Below, one piece after another: positions 1 through 7,170 of a stretch of 36,119 nt of DNA (position 1 is the first letter of the stretch; each line of letters starts with the position of its first letter). Origin of the DNA: an uncultured Pirellulaceae bacterium (GTDB lineage Bacteria > Planctomycetota > Planctomycetia > Pirellulales > Pirellulaceae). The position numbers and the translations under genes were made by a program. The stretch spans positions 1 through 36,119 of the forward strand of contig CALFWL010000184.1 of assembly GCA_937928215.1 (NCBI GenBank), given 5' to 3'. The notes below the pieces were generated by a model, which was not told the origin of the DNA, did not search any database, and saw only the letters and a program-made list of their open reading frames with translations.

Positions 1-567
1 ATCCACGTGCACCCGCACACCATGATTTGAATGAAGACGAAATCGAAGCAGCGGCATCTCCATTTTCGCATCGGCGACGGTGAAGCTATATTCGCCTGAG
101 AACTCCGCATAGTCTGCCTCGCCGCCGGGAACCAATTGCTTGTCAGTCAATACACGAACTTCGTCACCGAAAACAAGACTCAGCGATACCGATGCGCCGC
201 AAACATGCTCTGAACGGGCCGCAAATCGCCAACGCAACACGTCTCCGGCAATTGGCTTGGGGTAGGCGGCAACATGATTGAGCACGCGCGACTGAATCAC
301 GCTCTCTGCATTTCCGCCGCCAGACATTGCACCGCGGTCGATACAAATCGGATTCTTGCCTTTACCTTCAACGTTCATGACCGTCCAAAATGGAGACGGT
401 ACTATTTTGTAGCGCGTTGATTTGACCAGATCAAAATCGCCGTCAAGCAGGCTCGCGTTAGGCGGATTCAATCCGATCAACGGAATATCGGCGTGCACGA
501 AGGCTGGAAAAAAAGCGATCGTTGCAGCGATTGCAAATTGAAATAGTCGAGGCATTTTCAGCGACAT
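1..567 (-). CDS. Secreted protein of unknown function, N-terminal part
   Basis: An open minus-strand frame starts at ATG 567-565 and runs without a stop to the left edge, so 189 residues are visible and the C-terminus is missing. AGGAG lies about 10 nt before the ATG, one of the few good ribosome sites in the window. The protein begins with a typical signal peptide (MSLKMPRLFQ, hydrophobic AIAATIAFF, then FVHA before D27). The rest is soluble and looks beta-rich, with a segment from about 38 to 180 that could be a carbohydrate-binding-like beta-sandwich (for example SLLDGDFDLV near the start). That fold is a guess; I recognise no catalytic motif. It is divergent from the gene at 1004. Confidence 0.75.
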   Translation of the reverse strand, partial: MSLKMPRLFQFAIAATIAFFPAFVHADIPLIGLNPPNASLLDGDFDLVKSTRYKIVPSPFWTVMNVEGKGKNPICIDRGAMSGGGNAESVIQSRVLNHVAAYPKPIAGDVLRWRFAARSEHVCGASVSLSLVFGDEVRVLTDKQLVPGGEADYAEFSGEYSFTVADAKMEMPLLRFRLHSNHGVRVHVD

Positions 568-672
568 GGTGTAGAGACTCCTGAGGCAGATACAATCTTG
601 GGATTCCATTAAATTTTGTATGGTTCGTAAATAGAATCGCGTCAACCTCTTTGTGACCATAAGATTCTTGTT

Positions 673-694
673 GCGAATGCAAAGATGCATTCGC
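673..694. promoter_or_regulatory. Perfect 9-bp hairpin in a divergent promoter region
   Basis: GCGAATGCA at 673-681 pairs exactly with TGCATTCGC at 686-694 around a 4-nt loop. It lies about 106 bp upstream of the minus-strand secreted gene and about 310 bp upstream of the plus-strand gene. No T-run follows on either strand, so it is unlikely to be a terminator. It could be an operator palindrome or a leader hairpin of the left gene. Confidence 0.3.
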
Positions 695-758
695 GACCGG
701 CGCAAATTCAGATTCCGTTTATTTTTATGCCACCCGTATTAGGGGGGCGAGGGTAAGA

Positions 759-839
759 GACGAGAGGAAACACGCGTGTCAGTCCGTTGATGGCGTCGCA
801 CCAGTATGCCCGATGGTCAATTCCATCCGGCCTCTCGTC
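759..839 (+). ncRNA. Candidate structured RNA
   Basis: GACGAGAGG at 759-767 is the exact reverse complement of CCTCTCGTC at 831-839, which would close an 81-nt element. Inside are a self-complementary ACACGCGTGT (about 770-779) and a near-perfect hairpin, CCGATGG/CCATCCGG with a 6-nt loop, directly abutting the closing stem. Together these would form a multi-stem junction. I match it to no known riboswitch or RNA family, the strand is not determined, and chance structure cannot be excluded. Confidence 0.2.
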
Positions 840-1003
840 GAATATTGAATTGCTAGCAGATTCAGGTGATCGATCGGATTAGTTATCGTCGATCAAGGAG
901 ATGGGTTAGAATTCGATATGGATGTGTCGCTTGATGGTCAAGTTGTTCTGGATAAATAACCTTTAATCACTTTGATTCGATTCAAACACGACTGGAGTCT
1001 CTA

Positions 1004-1435
1004 ATGAAAATGTTTCAAATATCACTCGCCCTGCTGACCTTGGCTGCGATGGGGGCTCCGGCGGATGCTCAAGGCTATCGGGCTCGAGGCACCCGGCAGG
1101 GAGCAGTCGCGGGCGCGATCATCGGCGGCATCATTGGGAACCAAAATAACGAAACCGCTGCGGGAATCGTGGTGGGCGGACTAGTCGGCGGCGTCGCCGG
1201 TCGCGCGATTGGGACTCAGCAGGATCGTCGATACTACAGCAATGGTTATCGCCAGTCGTACAGCCACGGCGGAAACTACTACCAGCAACCCACCTATTAT
1301 CCTACCCAACGTTACTACGCTCCTCAGTACGCTCCTCAGGTTCGCTACTATCATCAGCCTACGTATTCACCACGTTATCACGGTGGTAGTTATCACGGAG
1401 GCGGTTACAACCGAACCTACAACAACCGTTGGTAG
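1004..1435 (+). CDS. Secreted glycine-zipper protein
   Basis: The 143-residue protein starts at ATG 1004, preceded by GGAG about 8 nt upstream. Residues 1-22 are a Sec signal peptide ending ADA before Q23. Residues about 33-70 form a glycine-zipper segment with repeated small-residue spacing (AGAIIGGIIGN, then GGLVGGVAGRAIG), as in 17-kDa-antigen-like and YMGG-type outer-membrane proteins. The tail from about 75 to 143 is low complexity, rich in Tyr, Gln, His, Pro and Gly. The glycine zipper suggests membrane insertion or oligomerisation; the tail suggests an envelope or matrix role. Both are inferences. It stands alone between a divergent gene and a convergent one. Confidence 0.8.
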   Translation: MKMFQISLALLTLAAMGAPADAQGYRARGTRQGAVAGAIIGGIIGNQNNETAAGIVVGGLVGGVAGRAIGTQQDRRYYSNGYRQSYSHGGNYYQQPTYYPTQRYYAPQYAPQVRYYHQPTYSPRYHGGSYHGGGYNRTYNNRW

Positions 1436-1617
1436 CAACGTCAACGCGTTTTCGATCCACGCGCTCAAGCCGCGAGTCAATCGGATAGATAGTACTCGCC
1501 GGCTTTTGCTTTTTTCCGTTCTTGGCGTAAAACGGCAGAACGGTTCGGCGTGAGAACGGCGCACCCTCGACCGGCGCACTGACAACCGAGTACAAGGAAT
1601 CAACCGGCTACGACGAT

Positions 1618-2103
1618 CTACTCGAACGAGAGTTGCTTCTTGCTGAGGATTTCCTTGTACTTCTTGCTGCCTTTGAAGGTTTTCATCTTCTTTTTGACCC
1701 ATTCGCGGTCCACGGTTTCGTTATCTAAAGCAAGCCAAGCCATTGCGAAGGCGTCTTCGTCGCCAAACATCTCGGCAGAGAAACTGACGCCGCCCTTCAG
1801 CGGGCAGCCTGGCCAGCGAGCGTACCAGCGGCAATACTGGTATTCTTGGTCCTCGCGTTTATGGGTCGACAAGCGAGGCCAGATCCCGACGATTCCGGAT
1901 TGATTGCGCTTCGTCATCCGGCCTTTCCGGGGCGAAGGAGGAGGAAGCTCCTTGAGCGTCGACTTAACCCACTTCTGAGCGGCTTTCTCGGCCGCTGCCC
2001 AAGTTTTGTACTGACGCAACGTGAAGTTCTTCTGGTACGCGGTTCCCTGTCGAGTAATACGGGCCATCACGCACTTGGAAATTTTATTTTTGGTAGTATG
2101 CAT
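1618..2103 (-). CDS. Small basic AP2-like protein
   Basis: A 161-residue minus-strand frame. An alternative start is the internal Met at 2067 (MARITRQGTAYQKNF), which gives 149 residues and may be the true start; neither has a clear ribosome site. The protein is strongly basic. Residues about 78-135 resemble an AP2/integrase DNA-binding-like fold: SGIVGIW, then a CRWYARW strand, a charged turn, FSAEMFGDEDAF and an Ala-rich helix. The N-terminal part (RQGTAYQKNF, YKTWAAAEKAAQKWV) looks like a second, shorter copy of the same strand-helix pattern. AP2-like proteins occur in planctomycetes and in mobile elements, but no recombinase is nearby. DNA binding is inferred and the family call is moderate. 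Confidence 0.6.
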   Translation of the reverse strand: MHTTKNKISKCVMARITRQGTAYQKNFTLRQYKTWAAAEKAAQKWVKSTLKELPPPSPRKGRMTKRNQSGIVGIWPRLSTHKREDQEYQYCRWYARWPGCPLKGGVSFSAEMFGDEDAFAMAWLALDNETVDREWVKKKMKTFKGSKKYKEILSKKQLSFE

Positions 2104-2343
2104 TTTTCTAAAATTGGAAAAAATAGTCGCGAATGCGATCTTTAACGGCGATCAGAATTCACCACGAACCTGCGCGGGCATTGGACACTCGGTGTCATGA
2201 CTCCGCACAGCAGATCCCGGTTGAAGCTCCAACTCCCATGTTATCACACAATTTACCAATGCGTGCAAATAACACATGCCGGTTACCAAGATTCGCACAT
2301 AACTTCCTGCCCCACACCTAGATAAACAGGACGATGCAAAAGT

Positions 2344-3681
2344 ATGTCGCTGTTTGAAGCAAGCGAAAAAGCGGCGTTGGAGGCGGTGAAACCGTTGGCC
2401 GCACGTATGCGCCCGCAAACGCTGGGCCAATTCGTCGGACAGTCTCACTTTCTGGCGCCCGGCAAACTTCTGCACCGGCTTGTAAAAGCCGATCGGCTAG
2501 GTTCCGTACTGTTTTTCGGGCCTCCCGGCACGGGAAAAACCACGCTTGCTCGCATTCTGGCTCATCAAACCAGACGCCATTTTGCTCAACTGAGCGCTAT
2601 CATGCATGGCGTCAAGGAATTGCGGGAAGTCCTCACTGAAGCACGCGACCGAGTGGCAACGGGTGGCCGAGGGACGTTGCTATTCATCGACGAGATCCAC
2701 CGCTTTAACAAAGGGCAACAAGACGCCCTGCTTGCTGATGTCGAGGAAGGCACGATCACACTCATCGGAGCCACGACCTCCAACCCCTCGTTTGCGGTAA
2801 ACGGGGCACTGGTCAGCCGCAGTCAGGTGTTTCAGTTCGAGCCTCTGAGCACCGACGAAATCAAAACGCTGGTCCAGCGAGCGATCGAGGACCCGGATCG
2901 GGGGGTCGGAAAGCAAAACATTGATCTCTCCGACGAAGCTTTGGATTACTTGGCCGAGATTTGTGACGGCGACGCGCGCAAAGGCCTTTCGATCCTCGAA
3001 ACAGCCGTGATCGCCGCCCAAGACACAGACGCTCCGACAGCTCGGGTCAACATCGATCGAGAAACAATGGTTTTGGCTGTCGGCAAACGAGCCGTTCAAT
3101 ACGATCCGACCGGCAGCGAACATTACGATTGTGCCAGCGCGTTAATCAAAAGCATCCGAGGCAGCGATCCCGACGCCGGATTGTACTGGCTGGCTCGGAT
3201 GCTCGAAGGCGGCGAAGACGTACGATTCCTGTGTCGACGATTGATTATTTTGGCCAGCGAAGATGTCGGGAACGCCGATCCTCATGCGTTACCGCTGGCC
3301 GTCGCGTGTTCGCAGGCGTGCGAGCAGATCGGCTTACCTGAGTGCCAGCTGACGCTTTCGCAAACCGTGACCTACCTAGCATGTGCTCCAAAATCAAACG
3401 CCGCGACTTCGGCAATCAACGCGGCTCGTTCTGACGTTCGTGAGCAGCGAGTGCTGCCGGTTCCCAAGCATTTGCGAGATAGTCACTACAAGGGAGCCGC
3501 CGGGCTGGGTCATGGCGAAGGGTATCAGTATTCCCACGACGATCCCGATGGCGTTTCGGCTCAGGATTATCTGGGGGTTGATCGCGTTTATTACGAACCT
3601 GTCAACCGTGGCTTCGAAGCTGAGCTACAAAAACGGCTCGACACCATTCGTGCACAGCTGCGAAAAAGACCGAGCCAATAG
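2344..3681 (+). CDS. rarA: Replication-associated recombination protein A (AAA+ ATPase)
   Basis: The 445-residue product is the usual length for RarA/MgsA, the clamp-loader-like AAA+ ATPase that acts at stalled replication forks. Visible motifs are Walker A GPPGTGKTT (residues 59-67), Walker B LLFIDEIHRF (D116, E117), and a sensor-1 region GATTSNPSF. The C-terminal half has the MgsA tetramerisation features: LARMLEGGEDVRF, the RLIILASEDVGNADP helix, and the conserved end YEPVNRGFEAELQKRL. The start at ATG 2344 leaves the conserved RMRPQTLGQFVGQ about 20 residues in, as is normal. It stands alone with no operon partner. Confidence 0.97.
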   Translation: MSLFEASEKAALEAVKPLAARMRPQTLGQFVGQSHFLAPGKLLHRLVKADRLGSVLFFGPPGTGKTTLARILAHQTRRHFAQLSAIMHGVKELREVLTEARDRVATGGRGTLLFIDEIHRFNKGQQDALLADVEEGTITLIGATTSNPSFAVNGALVSRSQVFQFEPLSTDEIKTLVQRAIEDPDRGVGKQNIDLSDEALDYLAEICDGDARKGLSILETAVIAAQDTDAPTARVNIDRETMVLAVGKRAVQYDPTGSEHYDCASALIKSIRGSDPDAGLYWLARMLEGGEDVRFLCRRLIILASEDVGNADPHALPLAVACSQACEQIGLPECQLTLSQTVTYLACAPKSNAATSAINAARSDVREQRVLPVPKHLRDSHYKGAAGLGHGEGYQYSHDDPDGVSAQDYLGVDRVYYEPVNRGFEAELQKRLDTIRAQLRKRPSQ

Positions 3682-3897
3682 AACCTGACAAGTCTTCGGG
3701 CGTAGGTAGGCGTGAACGATGTGAATCCAATGCATTCACAACGGAACATGTCGTCGGTAGCGATCAACGATCCGTTTCGTTTTCGTGTAGTGGGACAGCA
3801 CTGATTTCAGAATTTCATCGGTCGCTTCGCGATCAAGAACTTGTCTCGGTTCTTGCTGGGCTAATTTGCCTTGGCATCTCATCCTGCGCGGACAGGA
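3682..3897. other. Convergent gap with short hairpins
   Basis: The gap between rarA and the converging duplicated membrane gene has three short hairpins: TGTGAAT/ATTCACA at 3720-3740, CAAGAAC/GTTCTTG at 3834-3855, and ATCCTG/CAGGAT at 3881-3898. None is followed by a clear T-run. They may help end transcription from either side. Confidence 0.3.
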
Positions 3898-4533
3898 TTA
3901 ACTCGAAGATGCCAGTGTCAGGCGTTCGATTGGGAGTTTGCAATGCGTCGTCAGCAACCTGAGAAAACTCTCCAAGTCGTCTTGACCGGTTGTCCTTAGT
4001 AGAGAAATGCGCGTGTCGTCGATCAATATCAAGTCAGCGCCATAGCTGATCGTACTGGCTGAATTCGTGTTCGAATCACGCCATGTATGAGTTTGAGCTG
4101 ACGCGACAACCTGACCAACCAATGAAAATCCAATCGTCGCATGGAGACGCGGCAGGCAGCGGCTGTAGAAACGTATCTCTTTTGCCCCTTGATCAAATTC
4201 GATTTTGCGTTCGGCCACCAAGCTCGCAACAAGGCCGAAGAATCCGATCAGAATGACCGCCGCTGCAATGAGTTCGGCAATACCAGAATCCAGCAGCTCG
4301 GGAAGTGGTGGTAGGCCCATCCACCACGCCAGCGCCAAAGCTGGGCCCATCGCAAAACACCACAACACGGAATAGCTCCGTCCGCAGCCAGCCACCGAAC
4401 CGGTCACGACATTGTCCATTGCCTCGAAACAAACAGTTCCGGCAGGATCGTATTGACCGTGCTCCGGCGGGGCGCAGGAACAAAGTGCCGTTTTGCAGGT
4501 AATCAGGCACGGATGCGGCCACTGTTTTTTCAA
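3898..4533 (-). CDS. Membrane protein of unknown function, downstream copy of a tandem duplication
   Basis: The frame is open from 4533 (TTG) and contains an ATG at 4419 (MDNVVTGSVAG), which I consider the likelier start if this is a separate gene of 173 residues. It has two hydrophobic segments (about WCFAMGPALALAWWMG and ELIAAAVILIGFFGLVA) followed by a soluble domain of about 100 residues. That domain clearly resembles the protein encoded just upstream in another frame: ILIGFFGLV against ILIGWAGLV, EIRFYSRCL against RVRFYRRTL, and similar ends (KLPIERL against KPFEKTV). No known family was recognised. The region 4420-4533 overlaps the upstream copy out of frame. Confidence 0.5.
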   Translation of the reverse strand: MKKQWPHPCLITCKTALCSCAPPEHGQYDPAGTVCFEAMDNVVTGSVAGCGRSYSVLWCFAMGPALALAWWMGLPPLPELLDSGIAELIAAAVILIGFFGLVASLVAERKIEFDQGAKEIRFYSRCLPRLHATIGFSLVGQVVASAQTHTWRDSNTNSASTISYGADLILIDDTRISLLRTTGQDDLESFLRLLTTHCKLPIERLTLASSS

Positions 4534-5002
4534 AAGGCTTGTCGGTCAATTCGGCAAAGAGTTTGTCGAATTGATTGGCCTGGCCCATCGAACCGGTTTC
4601 AAACAGTTTAATGTTGCGCCCATCTGCCAGCATCAACTTGAAGAGGTAGTTGAAGTATGGGGTTTTCGATGTGCCGTGCGTTCCCGTATAGACGCGACGC
4701 GAATGAGCCACCTTGCACCCAACCGCTTCTTCCAGCGGCAGCGAACAATCAATGAAGGTCCGCAGTGTGCGACGGTAAAACCGAACACGGTTCTGGCTGG
4801 CATCGACGATGATTCGACGGCGATCAAAGAAGCCGTTGACCAGTCCCGCCCAGCCTATCAGGATCAAAACCGCAACAGCAACGCGAGCAAATGTCGGATC
4901 AAGAAAGCCGCATGATTGATTGCCAAGAGCAAGCCTCGGAACTATGATCAGCAGACCTGACCGGAGGATAGGGCAATGCAGAGATGCAACCCGAGCGCCG
5001 CG
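4480..5002 (-). pseudogene. Upstream copy of the duplicated membrane gene, probably decayed
   Basis: The frame reads back to a TGA at 5005-5003 without offering any ATG or GTG, only CTG or TTG codons (for example TTG 4867). Its homologous part includes a hydrophobic helix (FLDPTFARVAVAVLILIGWA) and a soluble domain matching the downstream copy, ending near KPFEKTVAAS at about 4520. It then runs on past the expected end with no stop, into DNA used by the next copy in a different frame (to 4193). A missing start plus a missing stop suggests a frameshifted remnant, or one ancestral two-copy protein split by an indel. A sequencing error is the main alternative. Confidence 0.45.
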
Positions 5003-5449
5003 TCAGGCCCAAAATCGAAGGTCGCGTTGGCGGGAAAAGCCGTCCGCGCATCCTTCCTTCGATTTTGGTTCAATGCGAAAAATCTCAGGGGGTTTGGGGG
5101 ACTGGTCCCCCAAGAATTCCCCGACATTTTAAATTTCAATTCTTGTTTTAGGAATAACAAAGATCACCCCTCGCTCCAATTCACGCTGAACCAATACATG
5201 AGCGAGATCCGCATGGAAGTGGGGATTCTTGCAATCTCCCAATCACCGTCGAGGCAAGAATGGCTAGGTGCAAACCCAGCGGTCGAGCACCACACGTTAA
5301 ACATGCTAGGAGGTCCAGATCTTCTCAACACGACAAGCGGGTATCCTCATTTAAAGACCCGCAACGGTCGCTCAAGCAACCGATGTCGGCAGCTTAGACG
5401 ATATTTTCGCAGACGATGAGTGGTGGCTATAGCGATTGCGGCTTGAAAG
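5003..5449. other. Intergenic region with palindromic element
   Basis: This gap contains an inverted-repeat element at 5009-5113, listed separately. The rest (5114-5449) shows no gene I can support. A 147-codon plus-strand frame crosses the whole gap, including the palindromes, and has no recognisable domains, so I treat it as non-coding. Confidence 0.5.
5009..5113. repeat. Palindromic intergenic element
   Basis: Two structures sit side by side. First, CCAAAATCGAAGG (5009-5021) and its exact reverse complement CCTTCGATTTTGG (5056-5068) flank a smaller hairpin, GGCGGGAAAAGCCGTCC (5029-5045). Second, TTGGGGGAC/GTCCCCCAA (5094-5113) is a perfect 20-bp palindrome. The small hairpin matches 15 of 17 bases of one in the array at 25291-25307. 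It looks like a REP- or MITE-type repeat, but no second full copy is in the window. Transcription termination for the desaturase is an alternative role. Confidence 0.5.
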
Positions 5450-6526
5450 TCAGGCAGATTGACGGTGTTCGTTCGAACGAATGTTCATCAGCAAATCTTT
5501 GATCGCAGCCCGAATCGACGGATACGTTGCTTCATGATAAACCGAGTTCGCGGGCAACTGCTCCGCCAATCGCCGATGAGCAACACCAAGATTGTGATAC
5601 GGAATCTTTGGAAACAAATGATGAAGCGCGTGGTAGCGCAGACCGAGCGGGCAAAGCAACTCCGTCAGCCAGTTTCCTGTCACGTTCGTCGAATCAAGAA
5701 ACTGATCCAGATGAGAAATCGCCTCACCCTTACTCGCGTATCGATGAGCCGACAAGGTTCGAATGTGGTTCAATGTCAGCGCGAACAATGCCAGCATGAA
5801 AATCTTGGGTAGACGTATCGTCGGCATGATCCCGGTCAGGACCAGAGCCAGCATCACCCAAGCCCGAAAACAGGTGAACAGCTCCCAGAACGTGTCCCAC
5901 CGCGACTGCCCATTCGATCTCAATTCTTTCTGATACTGAAAATTGATGACCAAGGAACTGGCGTGAGTCAGCGTCCACGCCCGCAAGGCAGGATGCAAAA
6001 ATGAAATCGGAGTCCCAATCGCGTATCGCACAAACACCAAGATGGGCTGGGAAACGATCTGCGTCATAAAAATCAGGATGCCTTTGAACGAACCCGTGGC
6101 CAGCGGAAGATACTCGCCATCGTTTTCCGTTCCATAGTGTCGACTGCTGTGGTGGTGCAGGTGGCTGGCGTAAGAAAATGAAGGCACCATCATCGGTACG
6201 CCGGCAACAAAATTCCACGTCCGTCGAAACCACTTCATCTGACTGGTCGGCAAGTGAACCAGTTCGTGAATAAACATCGAAGACCGGTACAGCAGCACCG
6301 ATCCGCAAAAAAATGTCAACCAAGCGACCGGCGAGGTCATCGGTAACGCCAACCAGATGCTTGCCAGCACATACGCGGCGACTGTCGATATGATGAAATC
6401 CGTCCAGAACAGCCAAGGTTTCGGCTGGAATAGATCCGCCACAATCTCGCGAGCTTGACGGTAAAACTCACGTTGCCCAACTAGGGCTGAACTTTCTGAT
6501 GTCGTGTGTTTGGGACGTTGATTCAT
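5450..6526 (-). CDS. Fatty acid desaturase family protein
   Basis: A 358-residue integral membrane protein with the diiron-binding histidine boxes of membrane desaturases and hydroxylases: HELVH (87-91), HLHHH (122-126, with H130), and YHALHH (H299, H302, H303, with H311). Two further His residues lie in HIRTLSAHR (254-261). Hydrophobic pairs at about 42-62 and 66-80, and at about 150-175 and 222-255, give the expected four-helix topology with the boxes on the cytoplasmic side. The substrate (fatty acyl lipid, carotenoid or sterol-like) cannot be told from sequence. The start at ATG 6526 is the only reasonable one. It appears monocistronic. Confidence 0.9.
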   Translation of the reverse strand: MNQRPKHTTSESSALVGQREFYRQAREIVADLFQPKPWLFWTDFIISTVAAYVLASIWLALPMTSPVAWLTFFCGSVLLYRSSMFIHELVHLPTSQMKWFRRTWNFVAGVPMMVPSFSYASHLHHHSSRHYGTENDGEYLPLATGSFKGILIFMTQIVSQPILVFVRYAIGTPISFLHPALRAWTLTHASSLVINFQYQKELRSNGQSRWDTFWELFTCFRAWVMLALVLTGIMPTIRLPKIFMLALFALTLNHIRTLSAHRYASKGEAISHLDQFLDSTNVTGNWLTELLCPLGLRYHALHHLFPKIPYHNLGVAHRRLAEQLPANSVYHEATYPSIRAAIKDLLMNIRSNEHRQSA

Positions 6527-6899
6527 CCGAGTTTCTCACCCATGCCTCTCAATGCCAATCAACGTGGCAAAGAAGCAACAACCTTATATTCTTTCGTGAA
6601 ATGAAAATGTGAGCCTGTGACACCGTCGCGAAACCGAAGCGTAGCAAAGGGTCGTGGCCTCTTTCAACAATCTATTGTTATTAAACCGACGCGTTCTGCA
6701 ACAATTTTCGCGGGCCACAGCACCCCATTTACTGAAGAACCGCTCAGACATTGAGGATTGCGGAAAACGAAGCGGCCCGCGCCCCATACCGCCTCCTTGC
6801 TAGAGGGTGCTATCACCCGTCGACACGGCGAAAGCCGGGATTTGATTGATCTTCGAGCCGTCTCGAAAAATTGCTACGATCGGCGAGCCTTGAACCTGA
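6527..6899. other. Intergenic region, no supported gene
   Basis: This 373-bp gap lies upstream of the desaturase and downstream of the zinc-ribbon gene, both minus strand. The desaturase promoter should be here. I see AT-rich stretches (around 6590-6610 and 6670-6690) but no clear boxes, no RNA gene and no credible open frame. Confidence 0.4.
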
Positions 6900-7136
6900 T
6901 CAGCCGCCTGTCAAATCGAGAATACGGCTGACCAACGGGGCAAGAAAAATCAGAATCAATAGAATCGCGATCGCCAAAAAACAACCTCGATACGATTGAA
7001 AAAAGCCTGAATTCTGGTGTCGGTCAGCGTCCATCAGAAAATAGCCGCAACCGGGACACATTTCGCAGTCTTCGTCAATGGATCGATTGCACTCAGGACA
7101 ATCAATCAACGATTCGTGATGGTCTTCAGCAATCAT
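6900..7136 (-). CDS. Small zinc-ribbon membrane protein
   Basis: With the ATG at 7136-7134 the product is 78 residues. The frame extends further upstream to 7190, but that would overlap the divergent gene at 7171, so the internal start is preferred. Two CxxC knuckles (CPEC and CPGC, 13 residues between the second Cys of one and the first Cys of the other) form a zinc ribbon near the N-terminus. One membrane helix follows near the C-terminus (CFLAIAILLILIFLAPLV). This N-terminal ribbon plus a tail anchor is common in small uncharacterised bacterial proteins. It is divergent from the L,D-transpeptidase gene and may share its promoter region. Function unknown. Confidence 0.75.
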   Translation of the reverse strand: MIAEDHHESLIDCPECNRSIDEDCEMCPGCGYFLMDADRHQNSGFFQSYRGCFLAIAILLILIFLAPLVSRILDLTGG

Positions 7137-7170
7137 ATCGACACCGTAACATTTTATTTGGACCAAACCA

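Larger units (their letters stand above)
568..1003. other. Divergent intergenic region with hairpins
   Basis: This 436-bp gap separates two divergent secreted-protein genes. It holds a perfect 9-bp hairpin at 673-694 (GCGAATGCA, loop AAGA, TGCATTCGC) and a larger nested inverted-repeat structure at 759-839, listed separately. Promoters for both flanking genes should lie here, but I see no convincing pair of -35 and -10 boxes. No open frame with coding character was seen. Confidence 0.5.

Noticed and set aside
4523-4535. Run of A on the minus strand (TTTTGAAAAAACAG) as a programmed frameshift site joining the duplicated copies
   Set aside because: The shift needed there is +1 (or -2), not the -1 that an A-AAA-AAC slippery site gives, and no downstream stimulatory structure is obvious.
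4976-5419. 147-codon plus-strand frame
   Set aside because: It runs through the palindromic element, has no domain or ribosome site, and its residues look like translated non-coding DNA.
5730-6416. 228-codon minus-strand frame
   Set aside because: Same strand as the desaturase but out of frame; the desaturase has all its histidine boxes.
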